Below, in pieces: positions 35,907-37,016 of a stretch of DNA of 37,016 nt. Within the stretch, counting starts at the first letter, position 1, and the number at the start of each line of letters is the position of its first letter. This stretch comes from Desulforamulus aquiferis (GTDB lineage Bacteria; Bacillota; Desulfotomaculia; Desulfotomaculales; Desulfotomaculaceae). The notes below the pieces were generated by a model. It was not told the origin of the DNA and did no database searches. It saw nothing but the letters and a program-made list of their open reading frames with translations. The position numbers were made by a program, and so were the translations under genes. Where the stretch lies: the NCBI GenBank assembly GCA_004143605.1, contig AWVY01000014.1, forward strand, positions 38,472-75,487. Direction: 5' to 3'.

Positions 35907-36566
35907 TTATATTTCAACTATAGTGATCCCCGAACTGGTCCCAATTCTATTTGCTCCGGCCTCTACCATTGCAATAGAATCTTGATAATTCTTTATGCCC
36001 CCTGAAGCTTTAACACCAACATGGGTACCTACAATGCTACGCATTAATTTTATATGTTCAATGTTCGCCCCACCAGTACCAAATCCAGTAGATGTTTTAA
36101 CAAAATCTAACCCAGTCTCCCTTGCCATTTCGCATAGCCTAATTATTTGCTCCTCATTTAGATAACAGGTCTCTAGGATTATTTTTATTACCAGCTTTTT
36201 TGAGCTAGTGGAACGCAAGGTCACAAACTCTTCCATTTCTTTTTTTACAAGGTCAAATCTATTGTCAAATACATAACCCACATTAACTACATAATCAAGC
36301 TCATCTGCCCCCATTTGGATGGCATTTTGAGCTTCATATATTTTCACAGCTGTAGTATTAGCACCTAGAGGAAAACCAATAACTGTACAGACCTTGACGT
36401 TAGAATCCTTGAGTAGCTCCACTGACAGGGGGACATAGCAAGGATTAACACAAACTGAGGCAAACCCATATACCTTTGCTTCTTTACATAGCTTTTCAAT
36501 ATGTTCAAATGTTGTATTCGGCTTTAACAAAGTATGGTCTATCATTGACGCAAGATTTACATTCAT
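35907..36566 (-). CDS. deoC: Deoxyribose-phosphate aldolase
   Basis: Cleaves 2-deoxyribose-5-phosphate to glyceraldehyde-3-phosphate and acetaldehyde. ATG 36566 (MNVNLASMIDHTLLKPNTT), chosen over an upstream start because GAAGGATTGAG precedes it and it gives the family N-terminus; 219 residues. VCTVIGFPLGANTTAVK, the proton-relay Asp in ELDYVVNVG, LVIKIILETCYL and the Schiff-base Lys in DFVKTSTGFGTGGA are present, as is KASGGIKNYQD. Intact. Confidence 0.95.
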   Translation of the reverse strand: MNVNLASMIDHTLLKPNTTFEHIEKLCKEAKVYGFASVCVNPCYVPLSVELLKDSNVKVCTVIGFPLGANTTAVKIYEAQNAIQMGADELDYVVNVGYVFDNRFDLVKKEMEEFVTLRSTSSKKLVIKIILETCYLNEEQIIRLCEMARETGLDFVKTSTGFGTGGANIEHIKLMRSIVGTHVGVKASGGIKNYQDSIAMVEAGANRIGTSSGITIVEI

Positions 36567-36684
36567 AAAACTCAATCCTTCGCATTTTATTGAACAAAAG
36601 GTATAATACCCTTTCTTCCTGTTAATTGCAATAGTAATTATATATTGATTTTTCGTAAGCAATTATTTATCACTCAAAATAAAT

Positions 36685-36705
36685 AGGCACCCGGAGGTGC
36701 CTTTT
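36685..36705. terminator. Terminator hairpin AGGCACC-CGGA-GGTGCCT
   Basis: Perfect 7-bp stem with tetraloop between the DUF1540 gene and deoC. TTTT follows on plus and an AT-rich run on minus. Confidence 0.65.
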
Positions 36706-36707
36706 CC

Positions 36708-36905
36708 TTAACCCTTTGCGTTTTTAAATGTCTGGCAGCAAGTTTCAGCAATATTGGCTGCGGGAGTTGCGGATAGTTGCTCTAGTTGAGCGTTAGGTGA
36801 AAAGCCCCCGTGACCATCACTTTGTACCACAATTTGTTGTGCATTACACAAATTGCGTGCCTCCCAATATTTACAGGTATTTACAGTGCAGTGAACATCC
36901 GGCAT
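36708..36905 (-). CDS. DUF1540 small cysteine-rich protein
   Basis: 65 residues, ATG 36905 with GGGGG upstream. Cys pattern CTVNTCKYW...NLCNAQQI...CCQTF is that of DUF1540, common in spore-forming clostridia and probably metal-binding. Function not established. From 36906 to the window end no further gene is visible. Confidence 0.85.
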   Translation of the reverse strand: MPDVHCTVNTCKYWEARNLCNAQQIVVQSDGHGGFSPNAQLEQLSATPAANIAETCCQTFKNAKG

Positions 36906-37016
36906 ACAATTACCCCCTTTATATTATTATTAAAAGAAATCACAGACTTAGGTTTTGAAATTATGTTCATTTTTATTCACTAATAGCAATTTTTTGACTA
37001 ACAGAGATGATTTTTT

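Overview
The window looks like chromosomal DNA from an anaerobic, probably spore-forming Firmicute close to the Desulfotomaculum/Pelotomaculum group (Peptococcaceae). This rests on the low-GC Gram-positive gene style, strong AGGAGG ribosome sites, DUF1540, DUF2089 and DUF1538 families, molybdate and nickel uptake operons, and the dispersed GGGACAAGG...CCTTGTCCC palindromes. The assignment is inference; no rRNA or marker tree is available here.

Layout. 1-5.3 kb: a more GC-rich, decayed island. It holds a secreted beta-trefoil/stalk protein, a LytTR response regulator with its sensor kinase, and fragments of membrane genes including two pieces of BlaR1-like M56 proteins. Paired CATGAAACAT direct repeats look like the LytTR operators. 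5.5-7.0 kb: a flavoprotein and a TIM-barrel-like protein. 7.0-7.2 kb: tRNA-Lys(CTT) and an odd 96-nt class II tRNA with a GCA (Cys) anticodon and U73 on a tRNA-Sec-like body, the most interesting single object here. 7.4-9.8 kb: modABC with a long leader. 10.0-12.3 kb: an operon of two DUF1538 membrane proteins, a P-II-like protein and a CBS-pair protein. 12.5-15.8 kb: an MscS channel, then an HD-domain protein with two tandem thymidylate-kinase-like proteins. 16.1-17.6 kb: a DUF2089 / YvlB-like / YvlD-like envelope operon. 17.6-21.2 kb: repeats, an AraC/GyrI-type regulator, a D-Ala-D-Ala dipeptidase, a membrane protein and an acyltransferase. 21.4-25.5 kb: UDP-sugar dehydrogenase, serC and a FAD oxidoreductase. 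25.5-29.6 kb: a nickel ECF-type operon (NikR, lipoprotein, NikL-like, CbiM/NikM, CbiQ, CbiO) with a GTGTTA-N16-TAACAC NikR site. 29.8-33.3 kb: an aldehyde dehydrogenase remnant, a PAS histidine kinase, a RelQ-type alarmone synthetase and PhoU. 33.4-36.9 kb: a zinc-dependent phospholipase C-like protein, a GT4 glycosyltransferase, small proteins, deoC and DUF1540.

Caution for every reader: about 18 genes or gene remnants here carry one to three frame breaks, including core genes such as serC, cbiM and ugd. Nearly every break is repaired by adding one base, usually in a short homopolymer. That pattern points to uncorrected sequencing deletions more than to true gene decay. I annotate such genes over their full reconstructed span and give the break point; the reconstructed readings are inference.

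Seven copies of a palindromic REP-like repeat are scattered over 7.4-24.3 kb. Two pairs lie in inverted orientation around what looks like the 3' end of a REP-associated (IS200-like) transposase, and two copies supply the C-terminal tails of host proteins (ModC and the HD protein).
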